This document shows, in pieces, positions 1-13,098 of a stretch of 64,000 nucleotides of DNA. Numbering within the stretch: the first letter of the stretch is position 1; every line of letters starts with the position of its first letter. The notes below the pieces were generated by a model. That model was not told the origin of the DNA, made no database searches, and saw nothing but the letters and a program-made list of their open reading frames with translations. Source of the stretch: Capsaspora owczarzaki ATCC 30864 (Eukaryota > Opisthokonta > Filasterea); the NCBI RefSeq assembly GCF_000151315.2, contig NW_011887295.1, forward strand, positions 1,068,544-1,132,543. Direction: 5' to 3'. Both the position numbers and the translations under genes were made by a program.

Positions 1-493
1 CCTGCCGCCGTGCACGCCCGAGATGGTGCGCATGGCAGGCACCACCAAGACCCTGCCCGGCCTCTCAATGTTCCGCCCCTCGTTCATTGGCAAGTCGGCA
101 GACTCGCCACAGCTCCTCCAGACCATTGGCCACGAAATCGAAGCCATTGGCAACTTTATCATTGTTGAAACCCAACGCCACCACACGCAGTCCGAGCTCG
201 ACAAGCGCCGCGCCAAGGATCTCAAGGACAAGGACATGTCGTCGTGAGTCCACTCCACTTGTGATTTGGTGTTTGTTTGAGGGGAGTGGGGGGCGGGGAA
301 AAGATTGGAGTGGAAGGTTTTGAATCGTTCGACTGACTTTTGGTTCCTCGTTGTGTCCCACACACTTTTGATGTTGCTCCATCCAACCAGCAGCGCCTGC
401 AAGCACGAGAGCAAGCTCTGCCTCCAGTACGACAAGTATGGCAAGAAGATTGCGCGCCGCGGCACCGAGATCGGCAACCTCATGTTCCAATGA
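1..493 (+). CDS. 3' end of an unrecognised protein (partial)
   Basis: Two exons are visible, 1-243 and 391-493, joined across a 147-nt GT-AG intron (donor gtgagt at 244). The reading frame entering the window is open from base 2. Exon 1 ends in phase 2, and the single base c at 391 completes a Ser codon, so the frame runs to the TGA at 491-493. The visible tail is about 115 residues. It is charged in the middle (Lys/Arg/Asp-rich) and ends in G-N-L-M-F-Q, with no membrane segment or motif that I recognise. It could be the C-terminal part of a soluble enzyme or a coiled adaptor. I assign no function. The gene converges on Rab14, and their stop codons lie 501 nt apart. Confidence 0.55.
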
Positions 494-994
494 ATGAAGC
501 GTTCCGTTCTATGTGTGTGACAGTGTGCGACCAGTTTATTGGTTGAACTTGCATGTTTTCGGCGAACGCCGCTCGTCGTTGTCGCAATGATAGATTGTTC
601 TGCGTTTCGTCGACCAAAAACTTCATCTCGCACATTTGCAAAGTTAACGCTCTCCCCTCAGCTTCTTCAGGGTGACTGTGTCGCGAATGATTCTCCTGTA
701 TATCTGGCCTTACTACCTCAAACTCGAGTACAATGCCAACAAAAACTCAATTTCATTGTTGTTTTGAAAAAGAACACAAAGCCAAAACATGTACACACAA
801 GCTGGCGCAGCACCCGCTCGCACAATACGAGGCATCCTGAAGCGCAAGGAGATGCACAGAAACAGAAGAAGAAGAAGAAGAAGAAGAAGAAGAGGGCAAA
901 TAGACTCAAAAATTGCCCCCCGAAAAGGAAGGCAGCACAAAATCACACATACGAAAAAAAAAAATCCCATATCTCGAAGCAAAACGCGTCTCCA
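494..994. other. Convergent intergenic region, no gene seen
   Basis: This is the shared 3' region of the partial gene and Rab14. It holds a purine (AAG)n tract near 864-892 and several A-runs. A TTTATT at 535-540 is a possible reverse-strand polyadenylation signal, but it lies about 455 nt past the Rab14 stop. No open frame here has coding character; the overlapping frames are low-complexity Lys/Arg or Phe/Leu runs. Confidence 0.6.
864..892 (+). repeat. (AAG)n microsatellite
   Basis: About ten tandem AAG/GAA units lie in the intergenic tail between the first partial gene and Rab14. They produce spurious Lys/Arg-rich and Phe/Leu-rich frames. Confidence 0.9.
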
Positions 995-3096
<2,102 letters not shown>

Positions 3097-3601
3097 GATT
3101 GAAAAAAGAACGACTGCATATTCATCGCAAAAGTGGGGGTTTGCTCGTGAAGAAGTGAATTTCACCGCAACTCAGAAAGTGTGCTGGAATGATTGAGAAA
3201 GCAGGGTGAGTAATATCGCTGGAGCGGAGGCGAACGGACGAAAACTACAGAGGCAAAGATTTCCAAAGATTTCCAAAGATTTTCAAAGATTTTCCATTAT
3301 TTCCGTCCCTCACCAAAGGGCGATTCGTTCAATGGTTTGGTGGATCATTATGTGAAAGGGAAGTATTTAAGGTGGGGGGGGGGAAGAAGTGAACACATAG
3401 TTCAACGTAAACGTCCTCGGAACTTTCTTTCCCGTTCAGTCATCCATATCACAGTTTTGTTATTTTGGTGCTTAGTCCACTTTTCCAATTCACTAACAAA
3501 CAGCTCAACAAAGCACTACTTTCGGTTCAGATCCCGACTTTTACTTAGATCGGCTCAGAGCGCGAGACGTTTTTTTTTTTTTTTTTTGATTCTGCTGTCA
3601 T
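3097..3601. promoter_or_regulatory. Divergent promoter region, Rab14 / CTDNEP1-like
   Basis: These 505 nt separate two start codons that point away from each other, so the region must hold both promoters and 5' UTRs. It contains a 10-11 nt tandem repeat at 3254-3296, a G-run near 3373 and a T-run just before the CTDNEP1-like start. No clear TATA box was seen. Confidence 0.5.
3254..3296 (+). repeat. Tandem 10-11-mer (CAAAGATTTC-like), about 4 copies
   Basis: Four head-to-tail copies of caaagatttc, the later ones with an extra t, lie in the middle of the divergent promoter. This is either a small satellite or a cluster of identical factor sites. Confidence 0.85.
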
Positions 3602-4953
3602 ATGCTCACACGACATGGCCATCCGTCGGCAGCCGGATCCGCCTTCGGTCCGCCATCCCCGACATTCTCATCTGAGAGTGTGAGCTACAGCAGTAGCAGT
3701 AGCAGTAGCAGTGGAAGTGGCAGTGGAAGTGGCCGAAGTCGAAGCGGTTCAGCTGCTGCTGCCTCAGATCAACCGGGTGTCCATCACCATCACCATCACC
3801 AACACCACCACCAACACCACCACCAAAGTCACTCATATCAGCAACAGCAACAGCAGCAACAACAGCATCAGCAACAACACTTGCTGTCGCAACGGCAGCG
3901 CGTCCTCACTTCACCGCCCTCCTCGTCATCCTCGTCAGCATCCCCATCACCACCATCGTCACCGTCATGGCAGTCTCCCACCACCTTCAGTACAACCACC
4001 AACAACAGCAACAACAATGGAAGGCAGGAGGACGGCAAGCGACGCGCACTCGCCTCATCCGCAGCCAACAACAACTCAGCATCATCATCAGCTGCCTCGT
4101 CCGTCTCGTCGGCCACAGTCGCACGGCAGGGCCTCCGCTGGATGGCCGACGTGTTCCGCACAGCGAGCCAGCTGTTCTGGGACTTTGGCGTGCCGCGACC
4201 GGTGCCGCAGCCGCACGTCAAGCGCAAGACACTCGTGCTCGATCTCGACGAGACGCTGATTCACAGCACGCTCGAGCCCGGCGGTCCGCGGGTGCACGAC
4301 ATGCAGATTGACGTGCACATCGAAAAGCTCGTCTACGTGTTCTACGTGTACAAGCGGCCGTACGTCGACCTGTTCCTCAAGCAGACGAGCCACTGGTACG
4401 ATCTGGTCATCTTCACGGCCAGCTTGCACCAGTACGGCCACCCCGTCATTGACTCGCTCGACCTCGGGCGCGGATTGTTCCGGCACCGGCTCTTCCGCGA
4501 ATCATGCGTGCAGGTATGTTCAAAACAAAGGGGAGGAGGAGATTTAATAATGGTGATGGATTTGTCAAAGATACCAATTTTTTTGTTGCGCTTTGAAACA
4601 TTGGTTACCCCCTGCTTTGAACAGGAGAATGGCAACTTTATGAAGGACCTCACGCTGGTGGAGCCGGATCTCGCACGAGTCTGCCTCATTGATAATTCGC
4701 CTGGCGCATATGCCATACAACCAGGTGGGAGACTCGTATTTCGAGCTTGTGTCGCATCGGATTTCGTCTCGTTGTTTGTTTGGTGCTTGTGAATTTCTCA
4801 TTTGGAATGGATCCTACTACAGAGAACGGGATTCCCATCGAAACTTGGTATAGCGACCCCAAGGACCAGGCGCTACTCGACCTACTCCCGTTCTTGAATG
4901 CATTGAGATTCACCAACGACGTTCGCTCTATTCTTTCAATCCGCTTGCCATAA
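3602..4953 (+). CDS. CTDNEP1: CTD nuclear envelope phosphatase 1-like (Dullard)
   Basis: Exons 3602-4513, 4625-4724 and 4823-4953 give 380 residues. The C-terminal ~175 residues form an FCP1/SCP-type HAD phosphatase: catalytic D-L-D-E-T near residues 214-218, then K-R-P-Y-V-D, V-I-F-T-A-S and the hallmark I-D-N-S-P-G-A-Y. The end, [15 protein letters not shown] plus D-V-R-S-I-L-S, matches Dullard/CTDNEP1, the lipin phosphatase of the ER/nuclear envelope, better than SCP1-3. The N-terminal ~200 residues are low complexity (Ser, a His/Gln stretch at about 61-95, Ser/Asn), and I see no clear membrane anchor there, unlike the animal enzyme. The start is the first ATG after a T-run. The gene converges on the F-box gene, 134 nt between stops. 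Confidence 0.88.
3779..3885 (+). repeat. His/Gln codon repeat (CAY/CAR) in the CTDNEP1-like gene
   Basis: Tandem CAC/CAT and then CAG/CAA codons encode a His-rich stretch followed by a Gln-rich stretch. The track is imperfect and is translated in the gene frame. Confidence 0.9.
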
Positions 4954-5087
4954 GAACCCCTCGCGCGCGCGCGTGCGTGTGTGTGAATGTGTGTATTCCC
5001 TTTGTTATTCATTCCTTAAAAGCATCGTTTTTTGTTTTTTGTTTGTTTCAGTTGTATTTCTATGTACAAAGCGCGCCCATGTTGACA

Positions 5088-6458
5088 TCATGCTTGAGGC
5101 TTGGCAGACGCCATCGAATTGGCATCCAAAGTGCGAATTATCACCCAGGGATTCTTCAGCTTGAAGGACCAGTCTATTGTAGATCTGGACGGGACCAGGG
5201 GCGGAAAGTGTGCAACCTGAATGGTGTGCGTGTTGTCCACGAAACGCCAGACCATGCTCTCGCGATGCATGTTCGATCTGAATGTGCCATTCCTAAAGAA
5301 TCTCGGGTTTGTGTTGTGTGCAACATGCAAGTGGCTTCGGAATCTGCGTGTGTCAGAAGTGCGTGCCACAAACAACACAAAAAGAAGGTGAGAGCCATGA
5401 AGAGTGTGTGCCACAAAGCCAAAGCACAAATCGCAGGTGAGAGCCCATCATCATCGTCTCTCGTTCGAACAAGGCTCAAAAGCCTGGCCGTACCGGAGAT
5501 CCCACTGCGAATCGACCACCTCGTCGAACGAGATGACCGTGCGCTTGGAGTCGGCGAGTGTGGCAAAGTAGTACTTTTTAAACCGGCAAATGTCGAGCTC
5601 TTGCAGGCCTGCAAACTCCTCGCGGGCCATGCAGCGCGGCGGATCTGAGCTGGTGAGCGACATGCCGAATTTGCCCTTCCACAGGCGGTGGCACGCCGGT
5701 TTCCACAGCGTATCTGCGTCGGCGATTTGATGCCAGAACCGCGACACTTGCCCCGCGCGATGCAAGTCTACCGGATCCAGGAAGGACAGGATGAACTCTA
5801 AGATTTCGAGCGGTAGAATTGTCGTGAAATCGGCGGCAGTTGCGTCCCCAACGTCGCCCTCCGCAGCTGCAGAACTGGTAGCAAGCAATGCTGACGACGA
5901 CGACGATGAGGCTAGCTCTGCAGCAGCGTGTGTTGGAGGAACTGGCGCCGAGTGACCTCGCGGACGTCGGAGTGCAATCACCATGCGTATCCCGCCAGCA
6001 ATCTCGACCTCGTAGTCACTCATGCTTTCCTCGTCGCTGCTCGACCATCGGAACATGTCTCGTCGGTTTTCCTGCTCGAGTAGCATGCGCACAAAGCGGT
6101 CTTCCTCCTCGTCGTCGGCGTCGACTCCAAAGTCGTCATCCTCCAGCTGCTGCTGCTGGTCGGCTGCCTCATCCTGCTGGTCCTCTTGGTCTTGGTCCTC
6201 CTCCTCCTCCTCGTCGTCGCCATCATCATCGTCATCGTCGTCTTCGTCGTCGCCGTCTTGTTCAATGTCTTCACCGTCGTGCGAGCGAAAGTAGTGCAGC
6301 AGTCGCGAGCGGTGAGCGTGAGTTGCCGCTGCCGCCGCCGACGCGTTTGTCAAGCCCGACGTGTCATCACCATCATCCCCATCGTCATCATCATTGCGAG
6401 TCTCGGCATGTGCTCGTTGCACGCTGTCGCTGTCGGCTTCGTTGCTGTGCTCGTTCAT
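5088..6458 (-). CDS. F-box protein with long acidic N-terminus
   Basis: Exons 5494-6458 and 5088-5292 join across a 201-nt intron and give 389 residues. The N-terminal half is extremely Asp/Glu/Gln-rich. An F-box follows (I-L-P-L-E-I-L-E-F-I-L-S-F-L-D, then V-S-R-F-W and L-W-K-P-A-C-H-R-L-W), so the product should bind Skp1 in an SCF ubiquitin ligase. The C-terminal domain has W-D-L-R, F-R-S-N, M-V-W-R-F and W-V-I-I, a beta-rich pattern seen in several FBXO proteins, but I could not place it in a named subfamily. A frame upstream of 6458 has no ATG, so the start is the ATG at 6456-6458. Confidence 0.78.
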
Positions 6459-6895
6459 TGATATCAATCGCTCTTCTTTTGTTCCGCTTTCAAAATTGCG
6501 GAAGATTTCGCCACAAACAAACGCAGCGTATTCGCGTTTTCTAAGTTGATGAGAAGTTCAATGGATGGCAAGCTGAATCAAAGTCAGCGGTTCAATGGGA
6601 AGCTGTACAGTATGCAATGAAACGAGGTGTTGTTGTATGTCGAAGGGGGTGAAATAAAGAAAGACTGAGGTTGTTCACCAGCGAACCGGCTTCTGTCCAT
6701 TGAATGCCAAAAGTGAGCCAGACGACAAGGGTTGGGAGCGCTCAGCACGTGCGGGTGGTTGACAGTCAAGCAGGAGGACGAGCTATAGTATCTACATTGT
6801 TTTGGAAATCGAACGTGAAGGTTTTCATTGATAAACTTGAAAGCACCAATGCAATCGACAAAATGTTACAATAGCCCCCCAACTCCCACTTGCTC
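6459..6895. other. Intergenic region upstream of the F-box gene
   Basis: These 437 nt lie between the F-box start and the acireductone dioxygenase stop (genes in tandem on the minus strand). The region probably holds the F-box promoter and the dioxygenase 3' UTR. No ORF of interest and no repeat was seen. Confidence 0.5.
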
Positions 6896-7819
6896 TCAGA
6901 CTTTCAGCGATTGCAGATAGGCCTTGCGAACCGCGCGATCATCGGCCGGGCGGGAAATCGCCGTCCACACGGGTTCGTCCTTGAACAGGCGCATGACATG
7001 CACAAAGTCGGACACATCCAGAGTGAATCGATGATAGATGCCTGCAGGCTACCAGCATCCAAAAGCACGACCAAATCAACCTCAAATCAGTCAAATCGAA
7101 CACAATCCGATTATCCAACGCCATGCAACGCGCTTTCGAGGACAAGTCCAACTCCGACCCCCAAACCAAACAACAACAACAACAACAACTCACCAGAATG
7201 ATCAAATCGCCTCGAGTCAGATGGATACGGACCCATCGGTCTTGACGGTCTCGCACATCGAAAAACCCGCTGCCTTCCAGCATGTATCGGATTTCCTCGT
7301 CGTCGTGCAAGTGCTCTTGGAAGAACTGCTCGTGCTTTTCCTTTGGGATTCCTGCCGGTGTGATGTTGACCTACAAAAATCATCAAGAATCATGTGTGGA
7401 TTGAACACAGAATCTGAGAAAACGAGCGTGGCAAACTCCGACACGGAGAAAATTCATTGGCAGACGGAGATTGCCCTGCGTTGCGCCGCAATGTCTCGAA
7501 TCAGCAACACAAGTCGGTGGGGGCGTGAACGGAAGAATGTCAAATCCCAACCACCCCAGACGGAGTGGCAGAGTGGACGAGCGCCGTAGTCAGAGCAGAA
7601 TCAACGCCCAATGGTTTGTACCTCGTCGCCGCTGCTGTAGCTCCGCTCCTTGCGCAGTGCATCGACCTTGGACATTTCGGTCGCAGGGTCAAAGTGCCAG
7701 TGCAGCACGCCCAGCTCAACCAGGGCCTCGCCGCTCACAGGCACGTTCGGTGTCTGCTGGGCGAGCGATTTGCGGCCTTGCTCTGCCAGCGCCGCCTCGT
7801 CGATCAGCCAAGCGTGCAT
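6896..7819 (-). CDS. ADI1: Acireductone dioxygenase (ARD), methionine salvage
   Basis: Exons 7622-7819, 7194-7370 and 6896-7048 are all phase 0 and give 175 residues (human 179). ARD is a cupin metalloenzyme that oxidises acireductone to the keto-acid precursor of methionine (Fe form) or off-pathway products (Ni form). Metal ligands are visible: H-L-H-D-D-E-E supplies the H-x-H-x3-E set, and the distal His is in P-A-G-I-Y-H-R-F. Other family marks are [12 protein letters not shown] and P-V-W-T-A. No other methionine-salvage gene is nearby. The gene is divergent from the PNUTS-like gene. Confidence 0.95.
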
Positions 7820-8564
7820 TTTTTGCGATTCTGATGTCAGAAATTATATATTGTAAGACTGAGGACTGAGGACAAAATGAGTTTCGTTGTCTGGAACATA
7901 GTAAAACCATGAAATCGAAAGAGTTTTTTGTTCAGTCATTTTCTATTGCTGCCTGGTTTTATTCCTTGCGTTTTCTTAGGTGAGTCAGTGAACAGTCCGT
8001 AAGACCTTTTGTCGTTTTTGTCGAGTTTTCCTTTTTTTTTTTTCTTTTGGACCACGTTGCTTGCTGTTTCGTTCGTTTCGTCGGTCGGGTCTGCGCCACT
8101 CGCCGCCTCTCGTCAGCATTACAGACAGTGACTTGATCAGCACAAGTGCACTGAGCGCCGTGGAGAAGGGAAGGGAAGGGAAAGGTGGGGAAAGGACTGG
8201 GCTTTCTGCAGCTGCTGAAGCATCGTCGAGCAGTCGTCCGCTGTGCTCTGTGATGTGCTGTGATCGGGATGGGGCAACTCTATCAAACATGGCAGACGCG
8301 TGGCTTATGATTGCAGCGTACAGACTGAGAGTGAGTGAGAGTGAGTGTGTGTGGAGTTACGAAGGGGAGATCTCTCTCTTGGCTGCTGCACTCACTCACT
8401 CACCCGTCGTGATGATCTGGGTCGTCACTCACCATTCAATGGAACAACTTGTATTACAGAAGCTCACGACTTGTGGCTCGGATCGCACCGCCAGTTTCCC
8501 CCGACTTTTTGCTCGACCTGCTACTCGTTTCGCCGCTTTGAACCCCCCCCCCAGACGACGCGAG
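7820..8564. promoter_or_regulatory. Divergent promoter region, ADI1 / PNUTS-like
   Basis: These 745 nt lie between divergent starts. The region contains a GGGAA-rich stretch around 8163-8195, GAGTGAGT repeats near 8330-8350 and ACTCACTC repeats near 8390-8402. A C-run sits shortly before the PNUTS ATG. Open frames across it are low complexity and not convincing as exons. Confidence 0.5.
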
Positions 8565-11500
8565 ATGGCCACGAGCGTCTTTGATGCCGTGCGCTCCTTG
8601 TTCAAGGACCCGCTCGCAGACTCGCCCGAGATTGACGAGTCGTTGCTGACGCCGCCGTTGATTGACGCTCTCGTCCGCGCCTTCCAGCCGGGCGAGGGAT
8701 TTGCGCTCACGGCAGAGCAACGAAACGCATTTCTCGTCCTCGTGACCGCACTTGAGCTGACAGATTCGTCCGTTCTCAACAAGTAAGCGCGCCGAAAGAA
8801 TGGCGGCATTTTTGTTTTCTTGGTATTGCTTGGGTACCGATCGGAACTGACTTTAATCGACGCTGCACAATCAAAGGTTTGGGCAGCTTGGAGCCGGCGT
8901 GGCAATCTCAGTTGGTCTCTTTGATGCGTTCGCTTATCGAGAAATTGATCCTATTCGTCTTATTACGGTAAGCACATACATGCTAGCTCACGCACCGGCT
9001 GTCTACAGTGTGAATGCTTTGCGAGCCGTCTGCAGCAAGCTCGTCATTGTTGACTTTCCGCGTTGTACACCGCCGTTCGATCTGTGTTGTTGCTTTTTGC
9101 GGAGACACAATTTTGACTCTTTCTTTGTTCGATTTAATCCACGGTCGTACAAATCCGCCTGCTGTGGAGAGCCACGCAAAACAAAAAAGGCGAAAAAGGG
9201 AATTGTTAAAGTCGCAAGCCATGCAGACGCGCAGTCCAACAAAGACGAGCCCCCAAAGCGTGGTTGGCCCCCCGTTGTCCCTCGAATCGTGACAACAGAA
9301 GAGTGTGCTAATTTCGTCAATGGACAAAAAAGCGCGAGCATTCTATGAATGTTGGCAAATCTGCACCAATGCGGGACCAAATGTCCAACAAAGCCAATGG
9401 AGCACACTTTGGATGATGGATATCACAAAAGGAGCATGCTCCCAAACGGGTTCCTCCATGCCCAACTGGGCTTCTCCCGCTTCCAATCCCAAACCCACGC
9501 CGCTTTTGTTCTTGTTTTCGACCTGCTTCTAACATCTACCTTTTCTCTCTTTCTCACTCACTCTCTCTCTCTCTCTCCTCCGACAAGCCACACACACACC
9601 CGCTGTATTTCGAATGAAACAACTCACTTTCTCTTGTCTTGCTTGTCTCTTATCTTCTTCCAGTTATTGCTCCGCTTCCCAGTGTCGGCCCCTTTGTTGC
9701 GAGCTGGAAATCTCGCCAAAAATGTCAAGCAGATGAAAGACAAGCAAGACGATGCTGCCGTTTCAAGTGCGGCCGGTGAGCTGTTTCAACGGTGGGCAGC
9801 TTGGCGAGCGGAGGCCAGGCCTGCCGGCGCTGTAGAGTCGCCCAACCCTACAACCACCACCACCACCACCAGCGCCCCAGTTCTGGCGAAATCTGTTAAT
9901 AACCTTCCTTCATCCTCAACCACCTCATCTTCTGCAACTGTTAATGCTCAACATGGTCAAAGTGCAACTCTTGCGCGAAACCCAAAACCAAAAGTTACTG
10001 CATCCATGTATCCAGACTATCTTGCACCAAGGTCGAAATTGCTCACGGTCATGTCCACGTCCGACATTGAATCGGCAACGCCCGCCCAGAATCCAGCCTC
10101 CTCCTCCACCAAACCACGCATCCGTGCGTCGGAGGCGATGGATGTCGTCACAAGTGAAGGACCTCGCATGAGCCAAAAGCGGCGACACCACGCCACCGAA
10201 GATCAGAAGAGCGGCAGCGACAGCGACGACTCGGAACAAGCCAATCCCAATGGCCGGAAATCGAGGCGTCAAGACGCGGGCCGTCGCAAAGTCGCCCGAG
10301 TCCAGACTGAAGAATCGTCGTCCGACTATGACAGCGACAGTGACGAGCGCACGCACGCTTCCGCTCCTGCCTCCAAGAACAACAACAACAACAACAACAA
10401 CAACAAGAACGGCACCTCCTCGCGCAAGCCGACGACGCGCACTGCTACCGGTGCGCTTGCACAATCCATCCGCGCCAAATTCGACCAGTGGCGTGACGAG
10501 CAACTTCCCTCTCACGAGCTACCGGTTGACGAGGAGATTATTGCCCGAGCGCAGGCGCAAGAGGACGAGAAGCAGCCCGCGCTGATGAGTTACAAGGAGC
10601 CCATGTATCTCGAGGCCACGGCGGATATCCACGGCGACGACGATCTCGCCGTGGTGCGCGCCGACCTCGAAGTGGTGCTGTTCTCAAGCGACGACGAGGC
10701 CGACATGTCTTCCAGCGATGAGGACGCCAGTGACCTTGAGCAAGATGGTCGCGGACGGCGGCGTCGGCCCCTGTTGCCCGCCGGCGCGCAACTTGGCGAC
10801 CTGCCCTCTCGGATGGAGCCCCCTCGCCGATCCAACCGCATTCACTCCAAGCAACCTGGTGCTGCAACCCGTCGAGAGAAATCTCGACCAGCTCAGGCTG
10901 ACGTTTCCAAATCCAAGTCTTCGAAATCGTCCGACACCCCTGAAACGCCGGCAACTCGTGCATCTGAGGCCGCGACTGCAACTACAGTGTCTGACAAGCG
11001 GGCAGTTCCAGCAGGTTCGGCAGCACCCAAGTCCAGCCCGACAACGAGCACTGCTGGGGCGTCGTCGACAAAACCCGTGCAGCGTCCCACTAACTCCGCC
11101 CCCAAGCCATTGCCGAGCGCATCCGCCCCGGAGGCACCCGCTGCCCCAAAGATTGTTTCCTACGGCGCGTCAGCTGGTGGCTTTTTCGGCTCATCGTCGT
11201 TCTCGAGTGCCAACCGGCCCGGTTCTTGGTTGAACAAACGCCCTGCTTCCACAACAACAGCAACAGCAACAACCCCGTTGTCGTTGCCAAATACGTCTGC
11301 TAGTCCTGCTGTTGGTGGCTTGGCAGCGGCTACTGGAACCACGTATGGAACGCCAGGCGCGGCAGCCAGCTTGCGATCTCCGACAGAGGTTTCCCCGGCC
11401 ACCACAACGGCGGCGACAGCAACGCCCGCGTCTTCCACAGCACCAGCACCTGTGGGCCTCGATGGCGAGCGTGTCAAGCGAATCTCTATTGCGAGTCACT

Positions 11501-12873
11501 TGGCAAGATCTGCTGCATCATCATCAACGACCCCGCCACCTGCGTCTTTGTCCGATTTGCCCAGTGCATCCAACTCGCAAGTGGTACCGATGGAAACCTC
11601 GACAGGCAAGCCCGGAAAGCGCGTCACCTGGGCCCCGGACGCCCAGCTGGTGCGTGTCACGGAAGTGGAGCGGTTTGTGTACGATCAGGACACTGATGAC
11701 AGCGACAACGACGACCGTCCAGCAGCCGCGCACCTTGCGTTCGCGGAAGCCGTTACGCAAGAGCATGCACGCGAGAAGGCAAGTCACCACGATGGCGAGC
11801 TTATCGAGTGGACTCGCCCTGCGGCGCTGGAACTCGATGCCAGCTGCGTCCATGAGATTGGCGCCAAGAGTGTCGAGAGCCAGTTGCTTGCTGCTCGCAA
11901 TGAGACTGTGATTGGAGCCGTCTACTATCTGACAACCGACATTCCGCCGTCTCCCGTAGAACCCGACCATGACATTTCGAATGAGCGCGTCGCCCTCCCC
12001 AAGGCCATTCCGCTGTGGCCCATCACCGAGGCCAACCCGACAGGTGCCGCTCCTCACTCCATTAGCGCTGCTCCTCACACCATTAGCGCTGCTCCGACTC
12101 CCTCATTGCCCGCCGTGCATTCTTCACGAACAACTTCGCGTTGGTCGGCTCCTACCAACCCCGTTCCTTCGGCTCTTCCAGCATCTCTGCCAGCATCTCT
12201 GCCAGCTTCTCTTCCCACCGCGCTTCCGACTGCGTTTGCGCTTTCCAGCTCTTTATCCTCCATGCTGCCGATGACTCTGTCCGGGTCTGGGCCGGCTGCC
12301 CCTGCGGCTTCGGCTGCTGCTCCCCCTCCTTCCACGCCCAACTTTAGCGCGGTGCTGGACCCTTCCATGTTTGCGAAACTGCAAGCTTCGATCCAGTCCT
12401 TGACCAATCCGATGGCGCAGGTTTCTCAGCAGACCATCCAACCAATGCAGCACCAATACGCGCAGCAACCACCACCTCAGCAGCAACACCACTACCCAGC
12501 CCAAATGCCATCTCATTCCGCTCCATACGCGCAGCAGCAACCACCACCTTCCTTCCAGCCTCAGTCAATGCATGATCGCTCGATGCCGTCCTCGATGCAA
12601 CCGTCCTTCCATGGCTCATCCCACCAGCCTAGCCACCAGCCATCGCATGCACCGTACGGATTCTCCGGAGGATCAAACCGACCCGACTACTCGCAGCCAT
12701 CATCGCGAGATGGAAGGGATTACCGTTCAGGCAGCGGTGGTTCGAGTCAGGGCTCACGCAGCGGCGGACACAGCAGCGGTGGCGGTGGCAGTGGCAGAAG
12801 CGTTTGTCGATTTTTCGGCACTCGCGTCGGCTGCAAACGCGGAGACACTTGCCCCTACATTCACGAGCGCTAG
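8565..12873 (+). CDS. PPP1R10: PNUTS-like protein phosphatase 1 nuclear targeting subunit
   Basis: Exons 8565-8782, 8877-8967 and 9664-12873 give 1172 residues. Residues 1 to ~145 form a TFIIS N-terminal (LW/TND)-like helical domain. A long disordered Ser/Thr/Ala/Pro region follows. Near residue 755 is G-K-R-V-T-W, an RVxF-type PP1 docking motif with the Thr-Trp extension known from PNUTS; downstream come V-E-R-F-V-Y and I-E-W-T-R-P, also PNUTS-like spacing. The extreme C-terminus is a CCCH zinc finger, C-x8-C-x5-C-x3-H. This N-to-C order (TND, RVxF, CCCH) is that of PPP1R10/PNUTS, which directs PP1 to RNA polymerase II and termination factors. Intron 2 is 696 nt. An AATAAA lies 68 nt past the stop. 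Confidence 0.82.
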
Positions 12874-12940
12874 AATCCGCATCGACAGTATTCTCATGCC
12901 AACTCTCTCAAGTCGCCAATCCGGTACTCACTATTATAAC

Positions 12941-12946
12941 AATAAA
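12941..12946 (+). promoter_or_regulatory. Polyadenylation signal AATAAA of the PNUTS-like gene
   Basis: AATAAA lies 68 nt after the stop at 12873, in an AT-rich 3' UTR. Confidence 0.7.
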
Positions 12947-13067
12947 ATTGATGATTTGATTTTATGGTTTCGCAAAAGCAGATGGTGTCACAGAGGTGTG
13001 CTTCAAGCAAATGTTACAAATAGAGTTATGGCCTGCGATAAACAGGGATGGGTTGTTTGTGTTGACG

Positions 13068-13073
13068 TTTATT
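13068..13073 (-). promoter_or_regulatory. Polyadenylation signal AATAAA of the Sec16-like gene
   Basis: TTTATT on the plus strand reads AATAAA on the minus strand, 26 nt after the Sec16-like stop. Together with the PNUTS signal it defines a tight convergent 3' end. Confidence 0.65.
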
Positions 13074-13098
13074 GATTTCTCCCAGGGCACACGCAGAA

